From Bacteroidales bacterium (lineage in GTDB: Bacteria > Bacteroidota > Bacteroidia > Bacteroidales > UBA932): a stretch of 64,000 nt of DNA. The notes under the pieces are model-generated. The model worked only from the letters and a program-made list of their open reading frames with translations, was not told the origin of the DNA and searched no databases. Below, piece by piece: positions 49,525-58,853 of this stretch. The DNA lies in assembly GCA_022648685.1 (NCBI GenBank), contig JALCMW010000004.1, positions 1 through 64,000 of the forward strand, given 5' to 3'. The position numbers and the translations under genes were made by a program. The stretch's first letter is position 1, and the number at the start of each line of letters is the position of its first letter.

Positions 49525-51444
49525 TTAATAACTCAACAAAGTAACGATTCCATCCATCGTGGATGCAAGTATGAATAATTTCCCGTTGCTCTTCCACACT
49601 GTCATGGGATTAAGCATAGCTATGGAGATCTTGTGAGCCCACAGGTTGGAACCGTCAGCAGCGGAAAACGCCAACAAGTTGCCTTTGTCGGTAGGCATAA
49701 GTACTATTCCATCTTTTTCGGCTATGGAAGTCGGTGATATTTCATATCCTGCTCCGGTTTCGACATTCCATTTTTCCATTCCCGCAGGAAGATTGTAATC
49801 GTCACCTTCTTTTTCGGCATACTTGCATATGCTTCCTGCAGGAATATCAGCGGGTGTGGCTATAAGTCTATGGTACATGGATTTGGTATAGACTGTAGAA
49901 CCATCTTCGGACAAGCCTATGGATTCCCTGGCGGATTTGTTTATATGGAAAACTTCCTTGCCGGTGGCTGCATCTATGGCATACATCTTCCTGTCCGGAA
50001 CGGCAATGAATATTCTTCCGTGCGATTTCACCGGCCAGCATGATGCCGGAGAGAACATACGAGAAGGACGCTTGCATTCCCATATCCACTGTATATGACC
50101 GTCATTCGGATCAAGAGAGTACAGTTTATTGGCCCATGATCCGAAAACGACCTGACGGCCATCAACATAAGGCAGGCACTCCACAAATCCCGAGATATTC
50201 CCGTTTGCCCAGAAAAGACTTCCGTCTTTAAGATTCAATGCCCTGAAAATGCCGTCGGAAGCCCCGATATATACTTTTCCGTTGAAAATAGCGGGAGAAG
50301 AAAGCACCGATTTATTACATTCATATTTCCATATGAGTTTCCCGTTGCCCCTGTTCACCGCATATACATATCCGTCAGTACAACCGAACACGAGATATCT
50401 GCCTTCCACTGCAGGAGTCGAAAATATCTTTCCGGGAAAATCTACTGACCATATACGATGCCCGTCTTTGACGGAAATTGCGCGAAGGCCTCCGGATGCC
50501 GTAGTATAATAGGCTACGGAGCCTTTCCGGGCGAATCCGGCTACGATATTTGCATCATCGGAAAATTTCCAGACTTCGCGGACTTCGGGATACGTTTCAT
50601 TGACATCATATTTCATCCACGGATAACTTGCAGGAAGACCGTGGGAATCATAATTTACGGTATCTGCGACAGGCACAAGTTTTTTTGAATACCACGGCGA
50701 ATTTTGCACGGCTACGCCTCCGGATATGCTTCTTTCAGATACTGTCACATAGTCTCCTTTGATTTTCACGATGTTGTAACCAACCGATTTTCCGTTCCAG
50801 AGAGAGGAACGGCCCAGTATGGCTGGAATTCCATCATAATTGAGGACGGTATTCCGATGCCAATGTCCTCCGATTTCAAATTCGACGCCTATTTTTTTAA
50901 GTTGTCTCGTAACGTCGAAATAATTCAGCACTGAAGTGTCCTGCGGATAATGGTTTATAAATATCGTTTTCCGCCCTGCAGGCAAGTTTTTCAACCACAG
51001 CATACTCTCTTTTGGAATCAAAGCCGGAGCCATTCTCATATCTGGACCGCAATTGCAGCCTATGAAACGCCATCCTCCGTATTCGAATTCAAAATGTTCA
51101 TAACCGAATATCTTGAGAAATGTATTGCATCCGCTTTCGGACCAATTGGCATCATGATTCCCGGCGACAACATAATATTTGTATTTCAGGGAATCCAGAA
51201 GGCTCTTTACACCGGCTATTTCTTCATCAGTTCCGAAATCGGTCAGGTCGCCGCCCAATATGACAAAATCCAGAGAATCAAGGGTATTGATATCCTTGAT
51301 GCACGTCCTGAGATTCCCTACCGAATAGGAACCGACGGAATAATGCGTGTCCGTTACAAAAGCAAAACGGATATCTTTTTCCTGCGCACGAAGAAAAAAC
51401 GGAATGAGCAGGAAAATAATGAAAACGATCTTTTTTATATGCAT
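49525..51444 (-). CDS. Exported metallophosphoesterase with PQQ-type beta-propeller
   Basis: A 639-residue protein with a signal peptide (about 1-20). The calcineurin-like phosphoesterase domain has all its metal motifs: FAFVTDTHYS, LGGDLTDFG, VVAGNHDANWSESG, FINHYPQD and IGGHWHRNTVL (to about residue 210). The C-terminal half is a PQQ-enzyme-like propeller with repeated blades such as VYAVNRGNGKLIWKYE, YIGASDGIFRALNLKDGSLFW and KMYAIDAATGKEVF. The phosphoesterase substrate is unknown. It starts 6 bp after the batD-batE stop and precedes lacZ, so it appears to be part of the bat transcript. Confidence 0.85.
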   Translation of the reverse strand: MHIKKIVFIIFLLIPFFLRAQEKDIRFAFVTDTHYSVGSYSVGNLRTCIKDINTLDSLDFVILGGDLTDFGTDEEIAGVKSLLDSLKYKYYVVAGNHDANWSESGCNTFLKIFGYEHFEFEYGGWRFIGCNCGPDMRMAPALIPKESMLWLKNLPAGRKTIFINHYPQDTSVLNYFDVTRQLKKIGVEFEIGGHWHRNTVLNYDGIPAILGRSSLWNGKSVGYNIVKIKGDYVTVSERSISGGVAVQNSPWYSKKLVPVADTVNYDSHGLPASYPWMKYDVNETYPEVREVWKFSDDANIVAGFARKGSVAYYTTASGGLRAISVKDGHRIWSVDFPGKIFSTPAVEGRYLVFGCTDGYVYAVNRGNGKLIWKYECNKSVLSSPAIFNGKVYIGASDGIFRALNLKDGSLFWANGNISGFVECLPYVDGRQVVFGSWANKLYSLDPNDGHIQWIWECKRPSRMFSPASCWPVKSHGRIFIAVPDRKMYAIDAATGKEVFHINKSARESIGLSEDGSTVYTKSMYHRLIATPADIPAGSICKYAEKEGDDYNLPAGMEKWNVETGAGYEISPTSIAEKDGIVLMPTDKGNLLAFSAADGSNLWAHKISIAMLNPMTVWKSNGKLFILASTMDGIVTLLSY

Positions 51445-51450
51445 CAGAAA

Positions 51451-54063
51451 TTATATTATCTCTATATTGTCTTTTTTAATCCAGCCCTGCCTGCCATCGG
51501 CCAACTCTATATTGTTCCATTCCCCCAGTTCATCTATGATCTTGAGCTTTGTGCCTTCATGAAGCACAAAAAGATCTTTTGAGGATTCCGAAGAAGGCGA
51601 ACTTTTTACAGAAGATACCGGACTCATCACAATGGCCGAATCCACTTTTGTATACTCGTTTTTCTGCCATGCGGAAAAACCCAACGAACACAAAGATAAT
51701 ATTAAAAACGTTAATGCAGAATAAAATCCGAGCTTCCGTCCGGAAGATTTCGGAGAAGTCCAAAACAGAATTACAGCGACAAAAAGACATGCTGCGAACA
51801 CCAGAAAAAGCACGGCCCACACATTTGAACTCAGGATATATGAAATATCCCTGGCCCAGCTTTTCAAAATAAATTCCGGAACCGGATCAATTTTATCCTT
51901 GATAAGTCCGTTTACCAATTCAAGATTATATCTGGCATCGGAATATGAAGGATCGGATTTCAACGCTCTTTCATAATACAGGATGGAATGCGGATAATCC
52001 CCTGATTTGTAATATGCATTGCCGATATTATAATAAAGTTCGGGAGATCCGGCTCCGGTTTTCTCAATCGCCCCCCAACGCGCTACAGCCTCCGACCAAT
52101 TTCCATTTGTGTAAGCGGATACACCTTTTGTCCACAAGGAATCGGAATGATTGTTACCGGCGGCAAGCCGGATGCCGGGCAGGACGAACAGCAACATAAG
52201 AATAACCGCCGCTCCGGCAATATTGTTTTTCTTTCCTTTCATTTTGGAATCTATTGAAGAAATAACTTTAACCGCACTGTCGAAATGCGCACTCATGGCA
52301 CTATGCCCCGCATCCGGGGAATATCTTGCATATTCGCAGGCATCTACAAGATCCGTGAATGATTTGTTAAGTCCGTCATCTATTCCGCATTCTTTCAAAG
52401 CCGCACTTATATTGTCTTTGTTAAGGTCCTCGACGGACATTGTCAACTTATCCGAGATAAAGCCAAGCAAAGCTCTGTGCAACTCTTCGTAAAAAGCGGA
52501 ATACAGATTCTGCTTCAAATATTCGCCGGCATGCCTGAGCCGTTTCAAAGCCATTTTGGTAGCCTTTCTGTTTTTTGTCCCTGCGACATCGGCACGACGA
52601 ACAGCCATCTTTCTAAACAAAAACAATGTCAGCACCGTTGCCGCCGTCAAGATGAGAAGCAATATCCAGAACAGCAAAGATCCAAGGAAGAAAACTCCCT
52701 CACGGGCAAACGACGGCTCTTTGGATACAATGAATCTGATATCGTTGCCGAGGTTTTTAACATCATTCCTGTCTACGGAAGGGACGATATTCCCTCCTTT
52801 TACATTATCTTCAACATTACCCTTGGATACATCAAGCCCGATAGGCTGCGTTTTAATCGTGACGTATTTCCTCGCATTAATATCATAATAAGAATATTCC
52901 ACGGGACCGATAGCAAATTTCCCATGGCTTCTTGGAATGAAAGGATATTCGAAAGTCTTGCTGCCGCTTGTTCCGCTCTTGTCTGTATTTTGAGTTGATT
53001 TGGTATCATAGGCATCGAAATCCGGAGGGAAAGTTACCTTGGGGGCTTCCAAAAGAGATACGTTTCCTTTTCCGGATACGGTAACGAACAACGATGCCGC
53101 ATCATGAGCTTTTATGGAATTCTTGCTCAATCTGGCAGTTACGGTAAACGAGCCGACCCCGCCTCCGAATGAAGCCGGTGCTCCCGAAGGCAACGGCGAT
53201 ACATGAACTTTATATGAAGATGAAACGACGCGTTTACGTATTCTGGTCATATCATCCTGGAAGAAACTGTCAAAAATACTGTTTCCGCTTGAAGAGCCGC
53301 TTCGCACATTCACTAGGCAAACCATTTCCGCAGGATCCACGGTAATTGTTCCGGACTGCTGGGGAATAAGTACGTAACTTCTGATAAGGGCGGCATTGTA
53401 TATTTTCCCGTCGAGTTCTTCCCGCTGGAATTCGATATTGGCGGGAGATTGTACGGTCTGGCTCCAGAAGCCGTTGAATGTAGGGAACTTGGCAGCCTCA
53501 ACACCGGCTATATCAACTCTTTGGTATAATTTGAGAACAGCTTTTATCGGTTCACCCATGACAACTTTCGTCTTGTCCAAAGTAAGCTTGAGGAATAAGT
53601 CCTTCCCCGAAATGTCGCCGGTAACAGCAGAATTTGAAGATGAAGCCGAGGATGCCGCCGCTGAAGAAGTCTGGCCGGCGGCGACTTTTATTTCATATCT
53701 GGCTGAAGTAATAGTCTTTCCCTTGACGGTAGCTGTGGCCTGGGGAAGATAGAATGTCCCCGTCTTCTGGGGTATCAAGACATATGTATATGTCGTCTGT
53801 GAAGACCCGGAACGTTTGCCGTTTATTATCTGGACATTGGAAGAATACCCTTTCTGCGGTCCCCATACAAGTTGGAAATCCGCGCCGGGATCCCAATTGA
53901 AATCGGAGGGCTTATTACTGCCGTTAATTATGAAAACGACATTGAACTGTTCATCCGAAGCAACCAGGTTCGGAGCTTTGACACTGATGGAGCTTTGAGC
54001 AAGAGCGGCCACAGTGACAGTGAAAAATGTAATTATAGATAATAACTTCCTCATAATGATCAT
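51451..54063 (-). CDS. batD: BatD-BatE fusion (aerotolerance operon)
   Basis: An 870-residue membrane protein. Residues of about 1-455 are BatD ('oxygen tolerance'): signal peptide, then beta domains with VASDEQFNVVF, VLIPQKTGTFYLPQA and VLIPQQSGTITV. A membrane helix follows (about 458-480) and a cytosolic part. A further helix (about 625-645) opens the BatE-like half: a TPR pair (NWSEAVARWGAIEKTGAGSPELYYNIGNAYYKSGDYPHSI, in two pieces), two helices (about 744-797), and an SH3b-like end LHEGTKLKIIDELGEWNNIELADGRQGWI. BatD and BatE are usually separate genes; the fusion keeps both in one chain. A start at 54054 is equally possible. Confidence 0.88.
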   Translation of the reverse strand: MIIMRKLLSIITFFTVTVAALAQSSISVKAPNLVASDEQFNVVFIINGSNKPSDFNWDPGADFQLVWGPQKGYSSNVQIINGKRSGSSQTTYTYVLIPQKTGTFYLPQATATVKGKTITSARYEIKVAAGQTSSAAASSASSSNSAVTGDISGKDLFLKLTLDKTKVVMGEPIKAVLKLYQRVDIAGVEAAKFPTFNGFWSQTVQSPANIEFQREELDGKIYNAALIRSYVLIPQQSGTITVDPAEMVCLVNVRSGSSSGNSIFDSFFQDDMTRIRKRVVSSSYKVHVSPLPSGAPASFGGGVGSFTVTARLSKNSIKAHDAASLFVTVSGKGNVSLLEAPKVTFPPDFDAYDTKSTQNTDKSGTSGSKTFEYPFIPRSHGKFAIGPVEYSYYDINARKYVTIKTQPIGLDVSKGNVEDNVKGGNIVPSVDRNDVKNLGNDIRFIVSKEPSFAREGVFFLGSLLFWILLLILTAATVLTLFLFRKMAVRRADVAGTKNRKATKMALKRLRHAGEYLKQNLYSAFYEELHRALLGFISDKLTMSVEDLNKDNISAALKECGIDDGLNKSFTDLVDACEYARYSPDAGHSAMSAHFDSAVKVISSIDSKMKGKKNNIAGAAVILMLLFVLPGIRLAAGNNHSDSLWTKGVSAYTNGNWSEAVARWGAIEKTGAGSPELYYNIGNAYYKSGDYPHSILYYERALKSDPSYSDARYNLELVNGLIKDKIDPVPEFILKSWARDISYILSSNVWAVLFLVFAACLFVAVILFWTSPKSSGRKLGFYSALTFLILSLCSLGFSAWQKNEYTKVDSAIVMSPVSSVKSSPSSESSKDLFVLHEGTKLKIIDELGEWNNIELADGRQGWIKKDNIEII

Positions 54064-54071
54064 ACTGAATA

Positions 54072-54821
54072 TTACCAGTTTTTATCTTTCTGCTTTGTTT
54101 TCAAAAGTTCCGCCTTCTCCTTGTTCACTTTATCCTGAGTCTCCTTTTCTTTTGACTGGACAGCCTGAAGCATTTGCCTTGCCTGCTGCGGGGATATCTT
54201 AACCGGCTGAGACTGCTCCCCGCCTTGGTTCTGATTCTGTCCCTGACAATTTTTGCGGTCCTGCTTTTGATTTTGGTTATTTTGCTGGTTCCGGTCCTGC
54301 TTTTGATTCTGGTTTTGGTTTTTATTATTTTTGTTTTTGTCTTGATTCTTATTTTGGTCTTTATTTTGTCCGCCGCCATTTTTCTTCTGATTCTCGAGCA
54401 TCAGTTTGGCATAAATATAATTTTCCTTGGCATTCATGTCTTCCGGGTTCCTTATCAAGGACTGTTTATAGGAATCGACTGCAGCCTGGTAATTCTTCTG
54501 CTTCAAAGCAATGTCTCCCAGATTATAAAAATAATCGGAAGCATTCGCGGAAACCGCAGCTTCATTTTTTACTTTTTCCAAAGATTTCCGGGCCTCGGAC
54601 ATATTTCCCTGGCGATACAAAGTATTCGCAAGATTGTAATTTGAAGCAAAAGAAACGGAATCCTTTACCAATCCCTTTCTGTAATCTATTTCAGCTTCCT
54701 TATAATTATCCTTTTTGAATTTTCTGTTTCCGGCACGGACATCATGCCTGTCAGCCTGGGCAAAGGAAGGCAGTGTCCAGACAATCAGCAAAAAAGAGAA
54801 TATATATTTTACTATTTTCAT
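54072..54821 (-). CDS. batC: BatC, TPR protein with Asn/Gln/Lys-rich tail
   Basis: A 249-residue exported protein: signal peptide (about 1-21), three tetratricopeptide repeats (GNRKFKKDNYKEAEIDYRKGL; SNYNLANTLYRQGNMSEARK; YNLGDIALKQKNYQAAVDSY), and a tail of about 70 residues made mostly of Gln, Asn, Lys and Asp (KNQDKNKNNKNQNQNQKQ), then a charged helix. This is the BatC pattern of Bacteroides. It should scaffold the Bat complex in the periplasm. It lies 8 bp before batD-batE. The tail is typical but would be poorly ordered. Confidence 0.9.
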   Translation of the reverse strand: MKIVKYIFSFLLIVWTLPSFAQADRHDVRAGNRKFKKDNYKEAEIDYRKGLVKDSVSFASNYNLANTLYRQGNMSEARKSLEKVKNEAAVSANASDYFYNLGDIALKQKNYQAAVDSYKQSLIRNPEDMNAKENYIYAKLMLENQKKNGGGQNKDQNKNQDKNKNNKNQNQNQKQDRNQQNNQNQKQDRKNCQGQNQNQGGEQSQPVKISPQQARQMLQAVQSKEKETQDKVNKEKAELLKTKQKDKNW

Positions 54822-54823
54822 GA

Positions 54824-55825
54824 TCAGCTAAATAAATGTTTTTTCGATTTCCTTTCTCCCACAATCATTTCCAGCACGAAGAAAAACAGAGCCATGGCGA
54901 AAAAATACATGAACTGTTCGTCGTACTCCTCGAAAACCACAGAACTGAGTTTTTCATCCTGCATTTTCCGCAAGTCCGAAATAATGGGATTAAGTCCGAA
55001 TTCCTCATTACCGGCATGTATATAAGCACCTTTGCCGGCATCGGCTATATCTTGAAGAGTCTTTTCGTCCAATCTGGTAACTACAATATTTCCATCTTTG
55101 TCCTTGAGAAGACCGCCGTTCATGGGAATCGGCTGACCTTCTGCGGACCCCACGCCGATAGTATATACTTTTATTCCCAGATCAGCTGCCTGTTTTGCGG
55201 CTGCCACAGGATCGTCTTCATGATTCTCCCCGTCCGTGATGACAATTATCGCCCGGCTTTTATGGCTCTGGGCACTGAATCCTTTGATCGCAGTAGTTAT
55301 TGCATCACCAATTGCTGTCCCCTGAACCGGCACCGACTCTGTGGAAATCGAATTGAGGAACATTTTCGCAGATACGTAATCGCTTGTTATGGGAAGCTGC
55401 ACGAATGAGTTCCCGGCAAATACGATAAGGCCGATCCTGTCATCCTGAAGTTTGTCCACAAGATGTGAAATCGCAAGTTTCGCCCTTTCAAGCCTGTTCG
55501 GAGAATAATCCTGTGCAAGCATTGAGTTCGATACGTCCAATGCAATCATTATCTCGGCACCTTTGGTACTGTGTTCTTTCAATTTTGCTCCTATCTGAGG
55601 CCTTGAGAGTCCTATGATAAAAAAAAGGAAAGCCAAAGAAAACAATACAAGCCGGATCCATCCTTTGGAGCCGGAATAAGAAGGCATCAGCTGCCTCACC
55701 AATGATTCGTCACCCATCCTGCGGATACGCTTGCGACGGAAATAACGGTTAAAAGCATATACCGCAAAGAAGACAGGTATAAGTATCAGTAAAAAAAGAT
55801 ATTGTGCTTGTGCGAAATATATCAT
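54824..55825 (-). CDS. batB: BatB, VWA-domain membrane protein
   Basis: A 333-residue protein with two N-terminal membrane helices (about 8-25 and 58-75), a von Willebrand A domain and a C-terminal helix (about 307-323). The MIDAS metal site is intact: ALDVSNSMLAQD, the Thr region QGTAIGDAI, and VITDGENHED. The VWA domain would bind a partner through its metal on the periplasmic side. The gene is 2 bp from batC and 16 bp from batA, both VWA/TPR partners of the aerotolerance system. Confidence 0.93.
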   Translation of the reverse strand: MIYFAQAQYLFLLILIPVFFAVYAFNRYFRRKRIRRMGDESLVRQLMPSYSGSKGWIRLVLFSLAFLFFIIGLSRPQIGAKLKEHSTKGAEIMIALDVSNSMLAQDYSPNRLERAKLAISHLVDKLQDDRIGLIVFAGNSFVQLPITSDYVSAKMFLNSISTESVPVQGTAIGDAITTAIKGFSAQSHKSRAIIVITDGENHEDDPVAAAKQAADLGIKVYTIGVGSAEGQPIPMNGGLLKDKDGNIVVTRLDEKTLQDIADAGKGAYIHAGNEEFGLNPIISDLRKMQDEKLSSVVFEEYDEQFMYFFAMALFFFVLEMIVGERKSKKHLFS

Positions 55826-55841
55826 ACCAAATCCTCCTCCA

Positions 55842-56828
55842 TTATGGCATTCTTCTTATTACTAACATGTTGATGGCAAATTCCAAAAGCAGACATACCA
55901 ACGCAATCAAAGCAAAAGATGTATAGAGCTCTTTATATACAGGAAAACTGTCTATAGTCGTACGAGCTTTCTCCATTTTGTTGATCTCACCGTATATCTC
56001 GGACAATTTAGTGTTATCCGTGGCACGGAAATATTTACCTCCCGTAGTATCTGCGATTTGTTTCAGCAATTTCTCATCTATTTCAACTTTTACATTCTGG
56101 ATGTCAACCCCCCATGGCGTCATCACAGGGTAAGGCGCTTCTCCGTTCGCTCCGACGCCTATCGTGTATACCCGTATTCCATAGGTTTTGGCAACTTCGG
56201 CGGCAGTCTGAGGCGTTATTTCCCCGGCATTATTTACACCGTCGGTCAAAAGAATCACTACACGGCTTTTGGCATCCGAATCCTTGAGTCTGGCAACCGC
56301 AGTAGCCAATCCGTTGCCTATTGCAGTGCCGTCCTCGATCAGTCCCGTCTGGATTTCTTTCATAAGGTTGATGAGAGTGGCTCGGTCGGTTGTAAGCGGA
56401 CATTGCGTATAACTTTCCCCGGCAAAAACCACAATCCCGATGCGGTCGGAAGGTCTCTGGGAAATAAACTGGACGGCAATATCCTTGGCGGCATTTATAC
56501 GGTCCGGAGTAAAATCCCTGGCAAGCATACTGGTAGAAACATCCATCGCAAGGACGATATCGATGCCCTCGCTGTCCACTTTGTCAAGTTTGGATGAAGA
56601 ACGAGGCCTGGCTATAGCTATTATTATCATAACCAAAGCGACAGTCCTCAAAGCAAAAGGGAAATGCCGTATCACACCCAATACGGAGCTTCCTCCTTTA
56701 TTCCACGGGGTGACGGAAGATACTCTTACGTGAGGTCTTTTGTCCTTGAGTTCAATAAAGACATAGTACAATACCAATAAAACCGGTATCGCCAGCAACC
56801 ACAAAAGTCTCGGATATTCGAAATGCAT
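55842..56828 (-). CDS. batA: BatA, VWA-domain membrane protein
   Basis: A 328-residue paralogue of BatB. It has two N-terminal helices (about 9-25 and 55-75), the VWA domain with MIDAS residues AMDVSTSMLARD, DGTAIGNGL and LLTDGVNNAGE, and a C-terminal helix (about 305-325). It is a defining member of the bat operon, which in Bacteroides is linked to oxygen tolerance, and pairs with the MoxR ATPase of the same operon in the common MoxR-VWA partnership. Confidence 0.93.
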   Translation of the reverse strand: MHFEYPRLLWLLAIPVLLVLYYVFIELKDKRPHVRVSSVTPWNKGGSSVLGVIRHFPFALRTVALVMIIIAIARPRSSSKLDKVDSEGIDIVLAMDVSTSMLARDFTPDRINAAKDIAVQFISQRPSDRIGIVVFAGESYTQCPLTTDRATLINLMKEIQTGLIEDGTAIGNGLATAVARLKDSDAKSRVVILLTDGVNNAGEITPQTAAEVAKTYGIRVYTIGVGANGEAPYPVMTPWGVDIQNVKVEIDEKLLKQIADTTGGKYFRATDNTKLSEIYGEINKMEKARTTIDSFPVYKELYTSFALIALVCLLLEFAINMLVIRRMP

Positions 56829-56840
56829 ACTTAATCTCTC

Positions 56841-57950
56841 CTATTTTGGCATATATGCCGAATCGTCTTCATCTTTTTTAACAATATGGCCATTCATATC
56901 CGAATCTTTTTTATCCGATTCGGCCTTCTCCTGGTCTTGCGCCAATTGTTCCTGATAAGTGCTGGTTACAAACCTGACGGCAAAAGGAAGAGCTGCGGCA
57001 TTTTCCTCATCCGTAGCAGTATATTTTGCAAACTTCACATAATCGGCCCTTTCGAACAATTGCTTCATGCCGTCAAACAAATCCGAAGGCATATTTTTCT
57101 CCCTCAAGTCATAAAAGATTTCCGCAGTAGTCATTTCCATGGCTTCCACTCCATATCTGGCCACTATGTATTCCCTTATGGCATCCGTAATTCCGGAATA
57201 GAAAATTTTCTGCTTTTCAGGCACCCAGTATTTATCACCCCTGAAACGATCCAGTTTCCTGAGAGCGACAATATGTGCCGGTTCGTTCGGATCGCCTGCT
57301 CCGGAAACTTTTTTCTTTCTCATCATAAGAAGACATATGACAAGAATTATCAGGACGGCAAAGATGTCGAATCCGGCAATATATGGCAGCAATTCCTTAA
57401 AAGTGACCGGATAGCGGATCTGCCCCTTGATATCGTGCATTTTGAAGGTAGTGGTATCCACAGGCATTGTTTTCACTTCAAGCATCTGGGGATCGAATAC
57501 AAGTGTATCGATCTTCCCATCCGGATTCATTCTTTTCAGTGCTATACGAGGCAGAATATATTTGCCCGCATCGAACGCAGATATCACTACCGAACCTTCC
57601 ACATTATATTTCCTTGGAGCGCCCTTGCGGGCTCTGATGGTTTTCAACGTATCGATCCGCCATTGTGAAAGGACTTCAACCGAAGCACTGTCTGCAAAGC
57701 CTGAAGAATAATCGGGCAAGGCGAATCGGGTCCCTTCCATAATTCCGTCAAGCCGGAATCCATATTGCAGCTGATCGGCGACAAGAACGGAATCCCTTTT
57801 CTGCAGCTTTCTCAGAAAAGAACCCTGGAGATTTATCACATCCCCTTTCGGAGAATCCACAACGGTACTGCTGTCGGTCAGGACTGATTTTGCCGAAGAC
57901 GCCGGAACCGCAAACAGAAAACAAATCAATATATCAATCAACAGCCTCAT
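56841..57950 (-). CDS. Bat-operon membrane protein, DUF4381-like
   Basis: A 369-residue protein with a signal peptide (about 1-18), a periplasmic beta-rich part (VEGSVVISAFDAGKYILPRIAL), one membrane helix (about 195-215, VLIILVICLLMM) and a cytosolic DUF4381-like helical part (ALRKLDRFRGDKYW, FYSGITDAIREYIVARYGVEAMEMTTAEI). The last 30 residues are highly charged. It is always found between DUF58 and batA genes in such operons and is thought to assist the VWA complex. The function is not known. Confidence 0.75.
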   Translation of the reverse strand: MRLLIDILICFLFAVPASSAKSVLTDSSTVVDSPKGDVINLQGSFLRKLQKRDSVLVADQLQYGFRLDGIMEGTRFALPDYSSGFADSASVEVLSQWRIDTLKTIRARKGAPRKYNVEGSVVISAFDAGKYILPRIALKRMNPDGKIDTLVFDPQMLEVKTMPVDTTTFKMHDIKGQIRYPVTFKELLPYIAGFDIFAVLIILVICLLMMRKKKVSGAGDPNEPAHIVALRKLDRFRGDKYWVPEKQKIFYSGITDAIREYIVARYGVEAMEMTTAEIFYDLREKNMPSDLFDGMKQLFERADYVKFAKYTATDEENAAALPFAVRFVTSTYQEQLAQDQEKAESDKKDSDMNGHIVKKDEDDSAYMPK

Positions 57951-57952
57951 AA

Positions 57953-58843
57953 CTATCTTTTTTGAAAAAATGCCATAAGATTCTTCACATAATCCTGATC
58001 CGTAGATATATCAACATTATCAATATGGTATTTATTGAATAACCTGACGGAATTCCGCACGGCCGCATCGAACCATGACGAATATGCCATGCGCATTTTT
58101 TTGTTACCCGTATTCACCCAGGCGGACTTTCCGGTTTCTGCATCCTTTACATGGACGAAACCGATATTGGAGATGAAAGTTTCCCTTGGGTCATGGACTC
58201 TGATTACCGACAAATCATGTCGGTTAACAGCTACTTTCATAGCTTCTTCATATTTTGGAACGGCATCCTTATCCACATCTATCATATCCGACAACAGGAA
58301 CGCCGTGCATTTTTTCTTGATGGCGTTTGTAAGATACCGCAAAGCCTGACCTATATCAGTTCCGTTCGATTTCGGAGTAAACTCGATTATTTCACGTATG
58401 ATATGGAGAAGATGGCTGCGGCCTTTTTTCGGGGGTATGAATTCTTCGACTTTGTCACTGAAAAATAAAGCTCCGACCTTGTCATTATTGATAATGGCGG
58501 AAAAAGAAAGGACGGCCGCTATTTCCGCAATCATATCCCTTTTGGTCATACAGGAAGTTCCGAAAAGTCCTGAACGGCTGATATCGATCAAAAGGACGAC
58601 GGTCATTTCCCGTTCTTCTTCATATATCTTGACATAAGGCGATCTCAAACGGGCCGTAACATTCCAATCCATGGCCCGAACATCGTCACCGTATTGATAT
58701 TCTCGCACTTCGCTGAATGCCATTCCCCTGCCTTTAAAGGCGGAATGATATTCCCCGGCGAAAATCTGGTGGGAAAGAGCCTTTGTCTTTATCTCAATCT
58801 TCCTGACCTTTTTAAGAAGGTCGCTTGTTCCGGCGTTATCCAT
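57953..58843 (-). CDS. DUF58 (VWA-like) protein of the MoxR-Bat operon
   Basis: I start at the ATG at 58843 (296 residues), because relatives begin just there, before LLKKVRKIEIKTKALSHQIFAG; the ATG at 58873 would add ten residues within moxR. The family signature is clear: GEYHSAFKGRGMAFSEVREYQYGDDVRAMDWNVTAR, then VVLLIDISRSGLFG with a MIDAS-like DISRS. It is a cytosolic partner of the adjacent AAA ATPase. Its role is probably to bind the ATPase or present a client; no enzyme activity is known. Confidence 0.88.
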   Translation of the reverse strand: MDNAGTSDLLKKVRKIEIKTKALSHQIFAGEYHSAFKGRGMAFSEVREYQYGDDVRAMDWNVTARLRSPYVKIYEEEREMTVVLLIDISRSGLFGTSCMTKRDMIAEIAAVLSFSAIINNDKVGALFFSDKVEEFIPPKKGRSHLLHIIREIIEFTPKSNGTDIGQALRYLTNAIKKKCTAFLLSDMIDVDKDAVPKYEEAMKVAVNRHDLSVIRVHDPRETFISNIGFVHVKDAETGKSAWVNTGNKKMRMAYSSWFDAAVRNSVRLFNKYHIDNVDISTDQDYVKNLMAFFQKR

Positions 58844-58853
58844 GATCGAATCG

